Notes: generated by a model from the sequence alone, not told the origin. Positions 29,343-39,210 are shown, counted from the stretch's first letter. The stretch: DNA of 58,772 bases from Mesobacillus boroniphilus JCM 21738 (GCF_000517385.1 NZ_BAUW01000015.1:1-58772); one strand, 5' to 3'. Program-made: numbers and translations.

Positions 29343-30574
29343 CTATCTCGTCAAAATTACTGGAACGTATTCGCCTTGTGAAATTCCTTCTTTTTCTGAA
29401 ACAATTTCGACGATTCCATCGCTTTTTACCAATGTCGTAATCAGGCCTGACTTGCCTATGATCGGCTCGGCCCACCATTCTCCATCCTTCTCCTCAAGTC
29501 TTACCCTGATATAATCGGATCTTCCTGGAGAGGATGCAATATTTTTCACAATTCGGGCAAAAATGCGTTCAGGCTTATGCTCGATTCTTTCACCCTTCAG
29601 CCTTCTGAAAACCCGTTCGCCAAAAAGCTTGAAGATGATCATCGACGATGCTGGATGACCCGGCAGTCCAATGACCGGTTTTCCCTCAGCGACAGCAAGG
29701 ATGGTCGGCTTTCCGGGCTTAATGGAAATTCCATGGACAAAGACACCTGGATCTCCAAGTGACTGGATGACCTCTGTTGTGTAGTCCTTCGTTCCGACTG
29801 AGCTTCCTCCGGATAAAATCAAGCAGTCAGCCTGTTCATATAAATCTCGGGCTTTTTGGGCGAATTCCTGGTAATCATCACGGGTGATTCCCCCGTATAT
29901 AAGTTCGATATCCCACTCATTGACCAATCCCTTGACGGTCAAATAATTGATGTCGCGTATTTGGCCTGTTTCCAGTGTTTTCGTTTCAAAAGGAACAATT
30001 TCATCCCCTGAAGAAAGGTATGCAGCCTTCAGCTTTCGGTAGACTTTAACCTCGGAAACACCAAGTGCCGCCAGTGCTCCAAGCTCCTGCGGCCGCAATC
30101 TTGCCCCTTCAGATAACAGGACTTCCCCTGCCTTGATGTCTTCACCTTTTCGGATGACATTCTCGCCTGGTGCAATTTGCTTATACGTATTCAACAGCCC
30201 GCCGATTTCCTCGCAATGCTCGATCATCAGCACGCTGTCACTGCCTGGCGGCAGCATTCCGCCTGTCGGTACGTATATTGCCTCGCCCCTGCCTACCGGC
30301 TTGACTGCTTCTTCTCCCATATGCACCTCGCCGGCGACATTCAGGAAGCTGGCATCGATTCAGATGAACCGTATGTGTCACGGGCGATGACAGCATAGCC
30401 ATCGACGGTCGACCGGTCAAAACCAGGCACATTTTCACCCGCTGTGACATTCTCTGCCAGGATATAGTGAAGCGCCTCATCAAGAGGGCGAATTTCTGTA
30501 TCCGTGGTCTTGCCAATTTTCTCGTCAATTAATGCAAAGGTCTCCTCAACACTTTTCACTTTGAAAAATTGCAT
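29343..30574 (-). CDS. moeA: Molybdopterin molybdenumtransferase MoeA (frameshifted)
   Basis: Inserts molybdenum into adenylated molybdopterin. Domain markers are DRSTVDGYAVIARDTYG, PTGGMLPPGSD, LSSGDEIVP, SGGSSVGTKDYT and GLPGHPASSMIIFKLF. The frame breaks near 30350; one base added gives SESMPSFLNVAGEVHMGEEAV, the usual sequence. 410 residues after repair. AAGGAAGTAAGTCGC precedes the ATG. It is separated by only 13 bp from the MoeA-PBP fusion. Confidence 0.92.
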
Positions 30575-30604
30575 GCGACTTACTTCCTTTCTAGCCCCTG
30601 AAAA

Positions 30605-31204
30605 CTATTCTCCGGATTCCGCCCATTTCTTTGCATCTTCATATTCCTCGGGATGGTTCATATTGAAAAACACCCGATCAAGGCTTCCCTCGAAATAGAG
30701 CTGAAGATCTGCCTCTTCGAGAAAGCGGACATTCAGTTTTTCAAGCATATGCCTGATTCTTAAATTCCCGTCTTCGATGCATTCCTTAGCTTCTCTTGCT
30801 ACCCGTTTTTGATATGCCGCAAAAAGCGGATGCTGTCTGCCTTCAATGACCGGTACGACTGCATCATAGTGTTTAAGCGCCTTTACAAGGCTTGAAGCTA
30901 GCTCTGATGATACAAATGGCATGTCACAGGCTACGACGAAGTTTTCCTCATAGTCTGATGCATTGAGTCCTGCTTGAATTCCCGCGAGTGGGCCAGAACC
31001 CGGATACTGGTCTGTTACCATTTTAATATTTAAAAACTGATAGGTTTCAGGATCATTCGTTACTAGAATTATATCATCAAATACATGCTGTAACTCATCC
31101 TTAATTCTCTCAATATTCGTTTTTTCCCGAAATTTCAGGAGAGCCTTGTTCGTTCCCATCCTGCTAGATTTGCCGCCTGATAAAATGATCGCTCCGGCTT
31201 TCAT
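30605..31204 (-). CDS. mobA: Molybdenum cofactor guanylyltransferase MobA
   Basis: Joins GMP to molybdopterin to make the bis-MGD cofactor that formate dehydrogenase needs. The N-terminal nucleotide motif LSGGKSSRMGTNKALL and ACDMPFVSSELA are clear. The ATG at 31204 has GAAGGTGCTGTGGG upstream; the longer frame lies inside fdhE and has no similarity. 199 residues. Confidence 0.93.
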   Translation of the reverse strand: MKAGAIILSGGKSSRMGTNKALLKFREKTNIERIKDELQHVFDDIILVTNDPETYQFLNIKMVTDQYPGSGPLAGIQAGLNASDYEENFVVACDMPFVSSELASSLVKALKHYDAVVPVIEGRQHPLFAAYQKRVAREAKECIEDGNLRIRHMLEKLNVRFLEEADLQLYFEGSLDRVFFNMNHPEEYEDAKKWAESGE

Positions 31205-31220
31205 CCCACAGCACCTTCTT

Positions 31221-32030
31221 TTAGTTTGTCTGTTTTGTTTCACCAGCGGATTTATATCCATGCTCCTGGGCAACAAAGTCCAGGTGGATTGTGTTCAGGT
31301 CGAGCATTGCTGGTGTTGGCTTTACAATATATTGTCTTGTATCAATTACTTTAGTATACCCTTTGCATTCTTCACAAATCTGTATCTGTGCCGCGGATTC
31401 GCCTTCGATTGTCAGGATCTTCACTGTTTCGTGGTCGTTATTTCCGCAGTGTGAGCAAGCTACGCGTCGGTCATTCCAGTGAGCGGAACAACGAGGGCAA
31501 TGCAGAACCTTTTTCCCTTCCCCTTCAAGCTGCGCAAGGCGTACTGGTTCTCCGCATACAGGACAGCCTGCACCGTGCACCCCGTGATGAATTTCATCCT
31601 GAACTTTAGCTGCGGTCAGCTGAAGGTATGGACGAAGCACAGTCTCTGCTACGAATTGAGGGATCCAGCCATCCAGATTATTTTCCTCTGCAAAACTCTC
31701 AAAATAAATATAGTTAAAAGCAAATGCTTCATCGATCCATCTCTTGGCTGTCTCTTCATCCAATAGATTTTTTATAGATTGCATCGATGTTTCAATCTCT
31801 GGTTGATACTTCGATAAAAGCCCACCTATATCCTCTATCCACTGTAAGAATAGGGAAATATCAAAGTCAATAGCCGCTAATGCAGTGACAGGCACTCCCG
31901 CCTCCATTGCGGCTTTATCAAGGTTAGGCCGGACACAGTCAGGATCCAGGGAAGTCTTCCATTGCTCCTGCAACTCTATGATATCCTTCTGTAATTTCTG
32001 GTACTCTTTTGAGACAACGGACTTTTTCAT
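31221..32030 (-). CDS. fdhE: Formate dehydrogenase accessory protein FdhE
   Basis: Rubredoxin-like maturation factor for respiratory formate dehydrogenase. Four CxxC pairs are visible in the C-terminal half: CPVC, CPRC, CSHC and CEEC (residues about 175-240), which bind iron. 269 residues, intact. It follows the membrane subunit gene with an 86-bp gap in the same operon. Confidence 0.93.
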   Translation of the reverse strand: MKKSVVSKEYQKLQKDIIELQEQWKTSLDPDCVRPNLDKAAMEAGVPVTALAAIDFDISLFLQWIEDIGGLLSKYQPEIETSMQSIKNLLDEETAKRWIDEAFAFNYIYFESFAEENNLDGWIPQFVAETVLRPYLQLTAAKVQDEIHHGVHGAGCPVCGEPVRLAQLEGEGKKVLHCPRCSAHWNDRRVACSHCGNNDHETVKILTIEGESAAQIQICEECKGYTKVIDTRQYIVKPTPAMLDLNTIHLDFVAQEHGYKSAGETKQTN

Positions 32031-32116
32031 TGCTGCAGCCCCTCTTTCGCTCTATTATTCAAAATTTCGAAGGGAATGGAGCCCGGTCCGAGCAGCCATT
32101 CCCTCTATTAATAGTT

Positions 32117-32824
32117 TTAAGCGCCTTTTTTCTTGTTCTTGTCTTTATCTAGGTCAGGGAAATTGCCCTTCTTGACTTCTTCTTCATACCATTCTGTATA
32201 GTGATCCTTTGCCCACTCTGCCGGAACCTCACCCGTGATGACTCCAGTGTATCCTGGTCTTGAGTTTTTGTGGATGACACTCAGGTAGATATGGCCGACC
32301 ACTACCGCGATTGCAAGACCGAAGCCAACGTTATGGGCAACATACGCCCACTGGACGATTGCTTTCGGAAACAGGTCCGGGAACCACATTGGGAAGCCCG
32401 AACCGATGATCAGAATCGCAGTCAGGATCTGGATGATAGAGTTTATTTTTTCACCAGCGTTGAAGAATGTTTGTTTTACATGCTTGAATTTAAAGCCAAA
32501 TAGTTCTTTGACGAACTCAGTGAAAAACTGTATATCTCTCTTCTTCCAAGTAACAAGCTCTTTTCCCCAGCGCAGGAAGCCCTTAGGGTCCATGATCAGC
32601 CAGATGAACGTAGGCGTAATGAAGGCAATCGCAAAAATTCTGTGAAGCAGGCGCGCTCCTTCTGGTCCGCCCAGTACTGGATAAAGCCAGTCAAACCACT
32701 CTGTATACATTGGCAGGGCCGTGATATACAGTGCAAAGAATGAAATGGCGTTCACAGCATGCGCGATTACAAAGCCTTTTGAAAACCGCTTTACCTTCAC
32801 ACCTGAATACTGCGTATTACTCAT
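32117..32824 (-). CDS. fdnI: Formate dehydrogenase gamma subunit (cytochrome b)
   Basis: Membrane cytochrome b subunit (FdnI/FdoI type) that passes electrons from the Fe-S subunit to menaquinone. Four transmembrane helices, with heme-ligand candidate His in FVIAHAVNAISFF, LLHRIFAIAF, YVAHNVGFG and GHIYLSVIH. The ATG at 32824 (MSNTQYSG, GGAGGTGGCAGCC upstream) overlaps the fdnH stop by 8 bp. The cytoplasmic tail is Lys/Asp rich. 235 residues. Confidence 0.93.
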   Translation of the reverse strand: MSNTQYSGVKVKRFSKGFVIAHAVNAISFFALYITALPMYTEWFDWLYPVLGGPEGARLLHRIFAIAFITPTFIWLIMDPKGFLRWGKELVTWKKRDIQFFTEFVKELFGFKFKHVKQTFFNAGEKINSIIQILTAILIIGSGFPMWFPDLFPKAIVQWAYVAHNVGFGLAIAVVVGHIYLSVIHKNSRPGYTGVITGEVPAEWAKDHYTEWYEEEVKKGNFPDLDKDKNKKKGA

Positions 32825-33644
32825 GGCTGCCACCTCCATCCTCTTCATGGCCTTTTCCTTCTTTATTGAATAGCTTGTTGGACACGAATGCACCTACTAG
32901 CGCCATGCTTGTCGCTCCAAGCATCATCTTGCCGATTGGCTGTGCGTAGTCCTTCCAGACAACAGCTGAAGTTGGAACTTTTGGTTTTTCAGGAAGTCCA
33001 TAGACAGATGGTTTTTCAGCAAGTACGTAAATCGTATGCGTACCACCGACTCCTTCTGGGTTGTAAATCATTGCGTTAGGATACTTATCCTTGATTTCGC
33101 TCAGACGCTTTTCAGCCTTCTTGAGCATTTCTTCTTGTGTGCCAAATTCCATAGCGTCTGTGTGGCAAGTCGTCACACAAGCAGGCTGCATGCCTTCTTC
33201 AAGACGATCCACACACATTGTGCATTTCTGTGCCTTCTTGTACTCCTTGCCGTTCTTGTCTTTATATGTTGCCAACTGAACAACATCAAACGGACAGTTC
33301 TGAACGCAGTAGCCGCAGCCTACACATTTATCACTATCTACATTTACAGTTCCGAAGTCAGTATAGTGCATGGCTTCTTCCGGACAAACCTTTACGCAAG
33401 CCGCCTCAGAGCAATGGAAGCAGGAGGAATGGCGGAAAAGGTAATCCAGATTGCCTTTAGCGTCTTCGTGTTCAATAAATGACAGCACGTTCCATGTGTT
33501 CGCTGTCACATTTGCATGTGATTGGACACTGCCTTGGAACTCTTCCGGCTCAGCCGGAAGGTCGTTCCAGTTTTTGCAGGCGACCATACATGCGCGGCAG
33601 CCGTCACACTTCGTTACATCGACGTATTTTATATATTCCGCCAT
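32817..33644 (-). CDS. fdnH: Formate dehydrogenase beta subunit (4x[4Fe-4S])
   Basis: Electron-transfer subunit with four ferredoxin-type cysteine groups: CDGCRACMVACKNW, CFHCSEAACVKVCP, CVGCGYCVQNCP and CTMCVDRLEEGMQPACVTTC. A single membrane anchor follows (MLGATSMALVGAFV, residues about 240-258), then an acidic His/Gly tail. 275 residues. TAAGGAGGGCTGACTA precedes the ATG. Confidence 0.95.
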   Translation of the reverse strand: MAEYIKYVDVTKCDGCRACMVACKNWNDLPAEPEEFQGSVQSHANVTANTWNVLSFIEHEDAKGNLDYLFRHSSCFHCSEAACVKVCPEEAMHYTDFGTVNVDSDKCVGCGYCVQNCPFDVVQLATYKDKNGKEYKKAQKCTMCVDRLEEGMQPACVTTCHTDAMEFGTQEEMLKKAEKRLSEIKDKYPNAMIYNPEGVGGTHTIYVLAEKPSVYGLPEKPKVPTSAVVWKDYAQPIGKMMLGATSMALVGAFVSNKLFNKEGKGHEEDGGGSHE

Positions 33645-33683
33645 TAGTCAGCCCTCCTTATATCACAGAGGAATGCCTTATAT

Positions 33684-36625
33684 TCAGGGATTGTCGTGTT
33701 TGCATCCCCGATATGAGGTGTTAAGCGGTTTGCTGTATCCCCTGTTGCGTACCTTTATAGCCAAAGTGCCAAGCATGCCGACCTGATGGACCTTCTTGCC
33801 GTTCATCATGTGAGGCTTGAATCGTTTTGTCACCATTGCATAGGCTTTGATATCGCCACGGGCAGAGCTGACAATGATCTTATCTTTGTTCTTGATGCCT
33901 TTTTCCTTCGCCAATTCTTCACTCATTTCGATATACATGTGGCCTGCCAGTTCGGATAGCCATTCCTGGTTCCGTGTCATCGAACCGGACTGCCAGTGCT
34001 CAGATACCCTGTAAGTAGTACCGACGATCGGATACTTCTTGCTGTCGCCTTTCAGGTTGAATTCGCCTTCAATGATGACAACTGCAGGGTTAATCTCCTG
34101 GCTTGAGAAAGCATTTTTAACTGGGCTTTCAAATGGCTCGTAGTGTTCAGGGAACGGACCGTCATTCAGCGTTGGTGCGAATAGACCTCCAACACCTCCG
34201 TTGATCATGATGAAAGGATTCGTTCCTCCTGCGTCTGCTGGTGCAACAGTTGGCTTGAAGTCAGGAATGTCATTTCCAGTCCATTTCTTCTGGCTTTCAT
34301 CCCACCAGATGACCGCTTTTTTGTCGCTCCACGGCTTTCCGCTCGGGTCAGCAGATGCGCGATTGTAAAGAATCCGGCGGTTTGCAGGCCATGCATATGC
34401 CCAGTTCAGGAAGTTCCCGCCGCCAGTATCCTTGTTGTCCCGATTTTTAGAGCGGTTCTTGCCTTCTTCCGGATAGAAGCCGGAATAAATCCAGTTACCA
34501 GAGCTTGTAGTACCATCATCCTTAAGGTCGCCAAAGCCTTTCAACAGCTGGCCTGTCGTCAGGTCATACCCGTTGATTTCCTTTGCCACAAGGTCGATAT
34601 CCGGATGGTGGCCTTCACCGTAGTTCCAGTACAGCGCATTAATTTGCTTAGCTGCAGCAGAACTCTCATTCTTATAAAGACCTTTTATATTCTTGACCAG
34701 CATATGGATAATTTCCAAATCTGCAAGAGATTCTCCTTTTGGATCGATCGCCTTCCAACGGTATTGCATCCAGCGGGAAGAGTTAGACACGCTGCCCTCT
34801 TTCTCATAGGAGCTTGCTGCCGGCAGTAGGAATACTTCTGTGCCGATCTTGGATGGGTCACTGCCAGCTTCCTCTTGCCAGAAAGCAGATGTTTCGGTTT
34901 CCCACAGGTCAACGGCAACCAGCCATTTAAGTTTGGACAGCGCTTCTTTTTCTTTGCCTGCATTCGGGCCTCCGACTACAGGGTTGGTTCCAAATAAGAA
35001 CGCCCCTTCCAGTTCACCTTTATACATAGCGTTGAACAGATTGATATGGGAGTAGTTCTTGTTTCCTTTTGGAAGGTACTGATATCCAAATTCGTTATCC
35101 TTTGTAGCATTCGGGCCGTACCAGGCCTTCAGCATACTGACGAGGAACTTCGGCTTGTTGCTCCAGTATCCGCCAGAAGGTGTTTCTTTAGTGTTATAGC
35201 CTTCTAAAGTCGCATGCTCAGGGATGGCAGTTGGTGCCCCAACATACCCTGGAAGCAGGTGATAAAGTAAAGCAAAGTCAGTGGAACCCTGAACATTGGA
35301 CTCCCCGCGCATTGCGTTGATTCCGCCGCCAGGAAGACCGATATTGCCCAGCAGCAACTGGATGATTCCAAAGGCACGGACGTTTTGTGTTCCAACAGTA
35401 TGCTGAGTAGTACCCATTGCATACATGATTGTTCCGGATTTTCCTATTTTGCTTGTTGAACAGAAAGTCTCACAGACCTTCAGGTAATCTTCTTTAGGTG
35501 TTCCGGTTACTGCAATAACTGAGTCAACATCATAGCGTGAAAAATGCTTTCTCATCAATTGGAATACAGAACGCGGATGTGTAAGGGTTTTATCCTTTTT
35601 CGGATTGCCCTCTTCATCTGTTTCAAAAGCCCATTTCGTTTTATCATACTTGCGGGTTGCTTCATCATACCCGCTGAATAAACCATCATTAAACTCAAAA
35701 TCTTTCTTTACAATGAAAGATGCATTTGTATATTCAGCAACATACTCTCTATGGATCAAGTTATTCTCTAATGCATAGTTGATCATTCCGCCCATGAAAG
35801 CAATATCCGTTCCTGAACGAAGCGAAGCATAGACGTCAGCCTTTGACGATGTCCTCGTGAAACGAGGGTCGACAGAGACAATTTTGCCGCCTTTTTCCTT
35901 CGCTTTAGTCAACCATCTAAAAGAGATTGGATGATTCTCGCAGGATTTCCGCCCATGATCAATGCACAATCGGTATTTTGCAGATCGCTCCAATGGTTTG
36001 TCATTGCTCCACGCCCTACTGTAGGTGCCAGACCGGCAACCGTAGAACTGTGTCATATTCGTGCCTGGTGTTCGAGATAGACGACGCCAAGCCCTCTCAT
36101 CATTTTCGCAAGCAGATATGTCTCTTCATTATCAAGAGCTGCCCCGCCTAAGCTCGCAATGGCTTCGGTTTTATTGACAAACATTCCATTTTCTTTTTCA
36201 ACGAATGATTTGTCGCGTGTTTCCTTTGTGCGTTTTGCAATTGTTTCATACATCCAGTCCCAGCTTTTCTCTTCCCATTTCTTGCTGCCAGGAGCACGAT
36301 ATAATGGCTTCGTTAAGCGCTTTTCGGATGTAAAGACTTGTCTGATGGTCGTACCTTTACTGCAAAGTGTACCTTCGTTGACTGGGCTATCCGGATCCCC
36401 TTCCGTATAAACCACAGTATTGTCTTTTGTGTGTACCAAAATGCCGCATCCTACACCGCAAAATGCGCAAATGGTTGGTGTTACAGTAGCTTTGGCAATC
36501 TTGAGTTCTTTTGTTTGTGCGTGGACCTCACTCTCGTTAAAGCCCAACTCGACAACCGCCAGGGTCGCCGCAGTGGCACCTGACAGCTTCAAGAACTGCC
36601 GGCGATTCAGGTTGATTTCAACCAT
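33684..36625 (-). CDS. fdnG: Formate dehydrogenase alpha subunit, selenocysteine-containing (one frameshift)
   Basis: Catalytic bis-MGD subunit of a FdnG-type exported formate dehydrogenase. It has a twin-arginine signal (NRRQFLKLSGATAATLAVVE) and a [4Fe-4S] motif CAFCGVGC with the fourth Cys in GTLCSKG. At codon 191 the frame reads EHQARI-TGA-HSSTVAGLAP (TGA at 36055-36053). Sec or Cys is expected there, and the same frame continues in perfect family sequence (GRGAMTNHWSDLQNTDCALIMGGNPA) for about 40 codons. Hence the TGA is read as Sec, not as a break. A separate one-base loss near 35940 breaks GGNPA-ENHPISFRW. Repaired length is 980 residues (E. coli FdnG about 1015). Confidence 0.92.
36012..36055 (-). 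promoter_or_regulatory. SECIS element after the fdnG UGA codon
   Basis: Directly after the UGA the mRNA can fold a hairpin. The upper stem (36041-36024) is GGU-U-GCC, loop GGUCU, GGC-ACC, with one bulged U and an apical GU; the lower stem is CUAC pairing with GUAG. Bulged U plus the GGUCU loop are the known SelB contacts of the E. coli fdhF-type SECIS, and the spacing from UGA (14 nt to the upper stem) matches. Confidence 0.85.
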
Positions 36626-36687
36626 CTCTCTCTCTCTCCTTCCCAATAGTTGCTTAGAACATCCCTAATCCCACAGGTGGTGTCGAT

Positions 36688-37608
36688 TTAGTACTTGCTG
36701 GGCTTCCCCCCTTTCAAGGAAAGCGGAAGCGCCTTGGTCAGCCTCGACAAGCGCTGGAGGGCTGACCGGTGAAGTCGTTCTTTGACTTCATCGGGCTGAC
36801 CGAAGCGACTCGAGGGGCTAGGCGCTGGAGCTGGACAATTCTCGCTGTGAGAACTAGTTTCCGCAGCCGGCGGGTTTAAATCATCATTAATCCTTTTGGC
36901 AGATGTATAGACAGTCGCCATTTTCCCTCGCAAGTAGCCAACTACTTCAATGTTCAGGAATCGAGCTAGCTGGATGGCCTGCTTTGTAGCAGCGGTGCGT
37001 GAGCCAATGACGGCAAAACCAAATTTTGCAGCTTTTGAGAGCATTTCATATGAAACCCTTCCGGTCGTCAAAAGGACGAGGCGGTCCGGCTGCAAACGCT
37101 TTCGAATTGCATGGCCGATAATCTTATCGACAGCATTATGCCTGCCGATGTCTTCCCGGACTTCAATGCTGCCATCCTCAAGGATGATGCAGGCGCCATG
37201 CATGCCTCCTGTTTCCAGGTATAGCGGCGAATTCTGCGCAAATTCCGCGCGTTTTTTTAACAAATATGTCAGCGAATAGGTTTCTTCGGAATTCACTTTA
37301 TTGAACTTTTTGACGTCCGTCATCGAAAAGAAGGTCACTCCCCGGCCGCAGCCGGCTGTATAATGCTTCTTTTTCGAAAACATCTGCTCAGGATCAAAGG
37401 AATTACATAATGCCACATTCAATGTTCCCGTCTTTTCGCTAAATTGGACACTGACAACATCCTCCGGCCCATCAATCAAACCTTCTGAAAAAAGGTAGCC
37501 ATATACCCAGTCTTCCAAATCCTGATTTGTCAGCTGGAATACTGCAATCTCATATCCATTCAGCTTCAGGCTGATTGGATATTCTTCAGGGCAGCCTTTC
37601 TTGATCAT
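36688..37608 (-). CDS. fdhD: FdhD sulfurtransferase with repeat-derived tail
   Basis: Delivers sulfur from a cysteine desulfurase to the formate dehydrogenase cofactor. Core motifs: TAGCGRGVTFFS (a single Cys loop; E. coli has CxxC), LETGGMHGACIILEDG, EDIGRHNAVDKIIG, LTTGRVSYEMLSKA and GSRTAATKQAIQLA. The first 20-25 residues usual in the family are missing. The last 50 or so residues (from CPAPAPSPSSRF) are encoded by a dispersed repeat that replaced the native stop. The ATG at 37608 with AAGGGGTG upstream is preferred to a GTG at 37617. First gene of the operon, 62 bp before fdnG. Confidence 0.85.
   Translation of the reverse strand: MIKKGCPEEYPISLKLNGYEIAVFQLTNQDLEDWVYGYLFSEGLIDGPEDVVSVQFSEKTGTLNVALCNSFDPEQMFSKKKHYTAGCGRGVTFFSMTDVKKFNKVNSEETYSLTYLLKKRAEFAQNSPLYLETGGMHGACIILEDGSIEVREDIGRHNAVDKIIGHAIRKRLQPDRLVLLTTGRVSYEMLSKAAKFGFAVIGSRTAATKQAIQLARFLNIEVVGYLRGKMATVYTSAKRINDDLNPPAAETSSHSENCPAPAPSPSSRFGQPDEVKERLHRSALQRLSRLTKALPLSLKGGKPSKY
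36718..36843 (+). repeat. Dispersed repeat copy overlapping the 3' end of fdhD
   Basis: Full copy AAAGCGGAAGCGCC to GGCGCTGGAGCTGGACAAT with the GAAGTC/GACTTC hairpin. Unlike the other full copies it lies inside an open reading frame. Confidence 0.88.
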
Positions 37609-38165
37609 GTTCTTCACCCCTTATCTGGTACTTCATCTCCGGGCTCCGCTGCAACTATCGACTTCTTTCCGGCCATCAGTGTTGCGATGGGTTGAAAGAC
37701 TGTTATTAATCTAGCAAGCTGGTAAAGCTCTATATTCGGCTCACATCACAAGCCTTATATTTAAAAAACATTCCACTATGCAAAAAGGAAAAATACCCCT
37801 ATGCCTTTAATGTACTGGATATTACATGCTTGTAACCGTTTCAATTGTTACAATAATATAGATGAAAATTGTCTATTTCTTTACAAATCTTTAAGTTGAG
37901 ATTTTCCACTTGCGAAAAATCTATTGGTGGGTCAATTTTCACAATTCCCATCGTAAATCAATTTATTTTTTCCCTCAGTAACTTTCATCACGTCAATGCC
38001 CTAATTCCACAAAATCGTCAAAAGTTGATTTTATCCATGTGGTTCGCTCTCAAAATCAATTCTTTGTCTAAATCTATAGAATTGGTATAATCATAAGAAA
38101 GTGATGAAGGTGACATGCCTTGTGCTGACAAGGCAGTCGCCATTCTTAAAATGGAGGTAGTATAG
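37609..38165. other. Divergent intergenic region fdhD-pdxK
   Basis: About 550 bp without a credible gene. It must hold the promoter of the formate dehydrogenase operon and that of pdxK. Apart from the palindrome at 37830 I see AT-rich sequence only; the pdxK start has ATGGAGGTAGTATAG upstream. I find no good FNR box (TGTGA-N6-TCACA), only half sites near 37742-37752. Confidence 0.5.
37830..37853. promoter_or_regulatory. Palindrome TTGTAAC-N10-GTTACAA
   Basis: Perfect 7-bp arms separated by 10 bp (about two helical turns centre to centre) in the fdhD-pdxK gap, 220 bp from fdhD. It looks like a dimeric regulator site; the regulator is unknown. Confidence 0.5.
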
Positions 38166-38988
38166 ATGAGTTTGAAAAAGGTGTTAACAATCGCAGGTTC
38201 AGATACTAGCGGCGGCGCTGGCATCCAGGCTGACCTTAAAACGTTTCAGGAGCTTGGCGTTTATGGAATGACTGCTCTAACTACGGTCGTGACTATGGAT
38301 CCTAAAAACCACTGGCACCATGAAGTATTCCCACAGCCAGTTGAGCTTGTAGAAAAGCAGCTTGAAACGATTCTTTCCGTTGGAATAGATGCAATGAAAA
38401 CAGGCATGCTCGGAACGGTTGAGATCATCGAGCTATCTGCGCGCAAAATTGATGAGCATAAATTGGACAGAGTGGTCATCGACTGTAATGGTATGTAAAG
38501 GGGAAGATGAGGTCCTGATGCCTGAAAACACAGATGCAATGAGAGATTTACTTCTGCCAAGAGCAACAGTTGTTACTCCGAACCTGTTCGAAGCATGGCA
38601 GCTGGCACAAACCGGACCAATCCGCACAATCGATGACATGAAGGAAGCAGCGGTGAGAATCCATGATCTAGGCGCGAAGAACGTTATGATCAAAGGCGGC
38701 AACAAGCTGAACCACGAAAAAGCCGTAGACCTTCTTTATGATGGAAAAGACTTCACTCTTTTCGAATCAGAAAAAGTCCAAACAAGCTTCACGCACGGCG
38801 CAGGCTGCACATTCGCTTCCGCGATCACTGCTCAGCTTGCTAAAGGCAAAACAGTCCCTGAAGCATTGGAAGTAGCAAAAGGCTTCATCACCGAAGCCAT
38901 CAAGCACGGCTTCAGACTGAATGAATACGTAGGCCCAACCGCTCACCTGGCATACAACAAGTATGCTGGCGGAAACCGCGGCGAATAG
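38166..38988 (+). CDS. pdxK: Pyridoxine/HMP kinase PdxK/ThiD (frameshifted)
   Basis: Ribokinase-fold kinase of the YwdB type; in B. subtilis it phosphorylates pyridoxine/pyridoxal, in related enzymes hydroxymethylpyrimidine. Motifs: TIAGSDTSGGAGIQADLKTF, MKTGMLGT, VVTPNLFEAW, NVMIKGGNK, and the catalytic THGAGCTFASAI. Near 38483 two C are missing; restored, the text reads VVIDPVMVCKGEDEVL. 274 residues after repair. Vitamin kinase choice (PdxK or ThiD) cannot be settled from sequence alone. Confidence 0.9.
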
Positions 38989-39210
38989 AAAAGCGCAAGC
39001 GCCTTGGTCAGCCCCGACAAGCGTTGGAGGGCCTGACAGTGAAGTCGTTCTTTGACTTCATTGGCAGGACCGAAATCGAAAAACGCAGAAACTGGAGACT
39101 CCGACAAAGAAGCGCTTTTTGCTTCTGCCGGCGGAGTTGAAGTTTCGGAGTTTCTAGGAGGCGACACTAGACAAGCGTCTCGAGGGGCTAGGCGCTGGAG
39201 CTAGACACTA
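38987..39210 (+). repeat. Dispersed repeat copy with about 110-bp insertion
   Basis: Begins AAAAGCGCAAGCGCC directly at the pdxK stop and ends GGCGCTGGAGCTAGACAC. After CAGGACCGAA a segment of about 110 bp is inserted that has its own GAAACT...CGGAGTTTC inverted repeat. The right part resumes at CTCGAGGGGCTAGGCG. Confidence 0.82.

Noticed and set aside
36053..36055. TGA in fdnG as a frameshift or nonsense mutation like the other breaks
   Set aside because: The frame is identical before and after the TGA for many conserved codons, the position is the catalytic Sec/Cys, and a SECIS-like hairpin follows. The real frameshift is about 115 bases further on.
37742..37752. FNR site for the formate dehydrogenase operon
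   Set aside because: Only TCACATCACA-like half sites are present, with no partner arm at the right distance.
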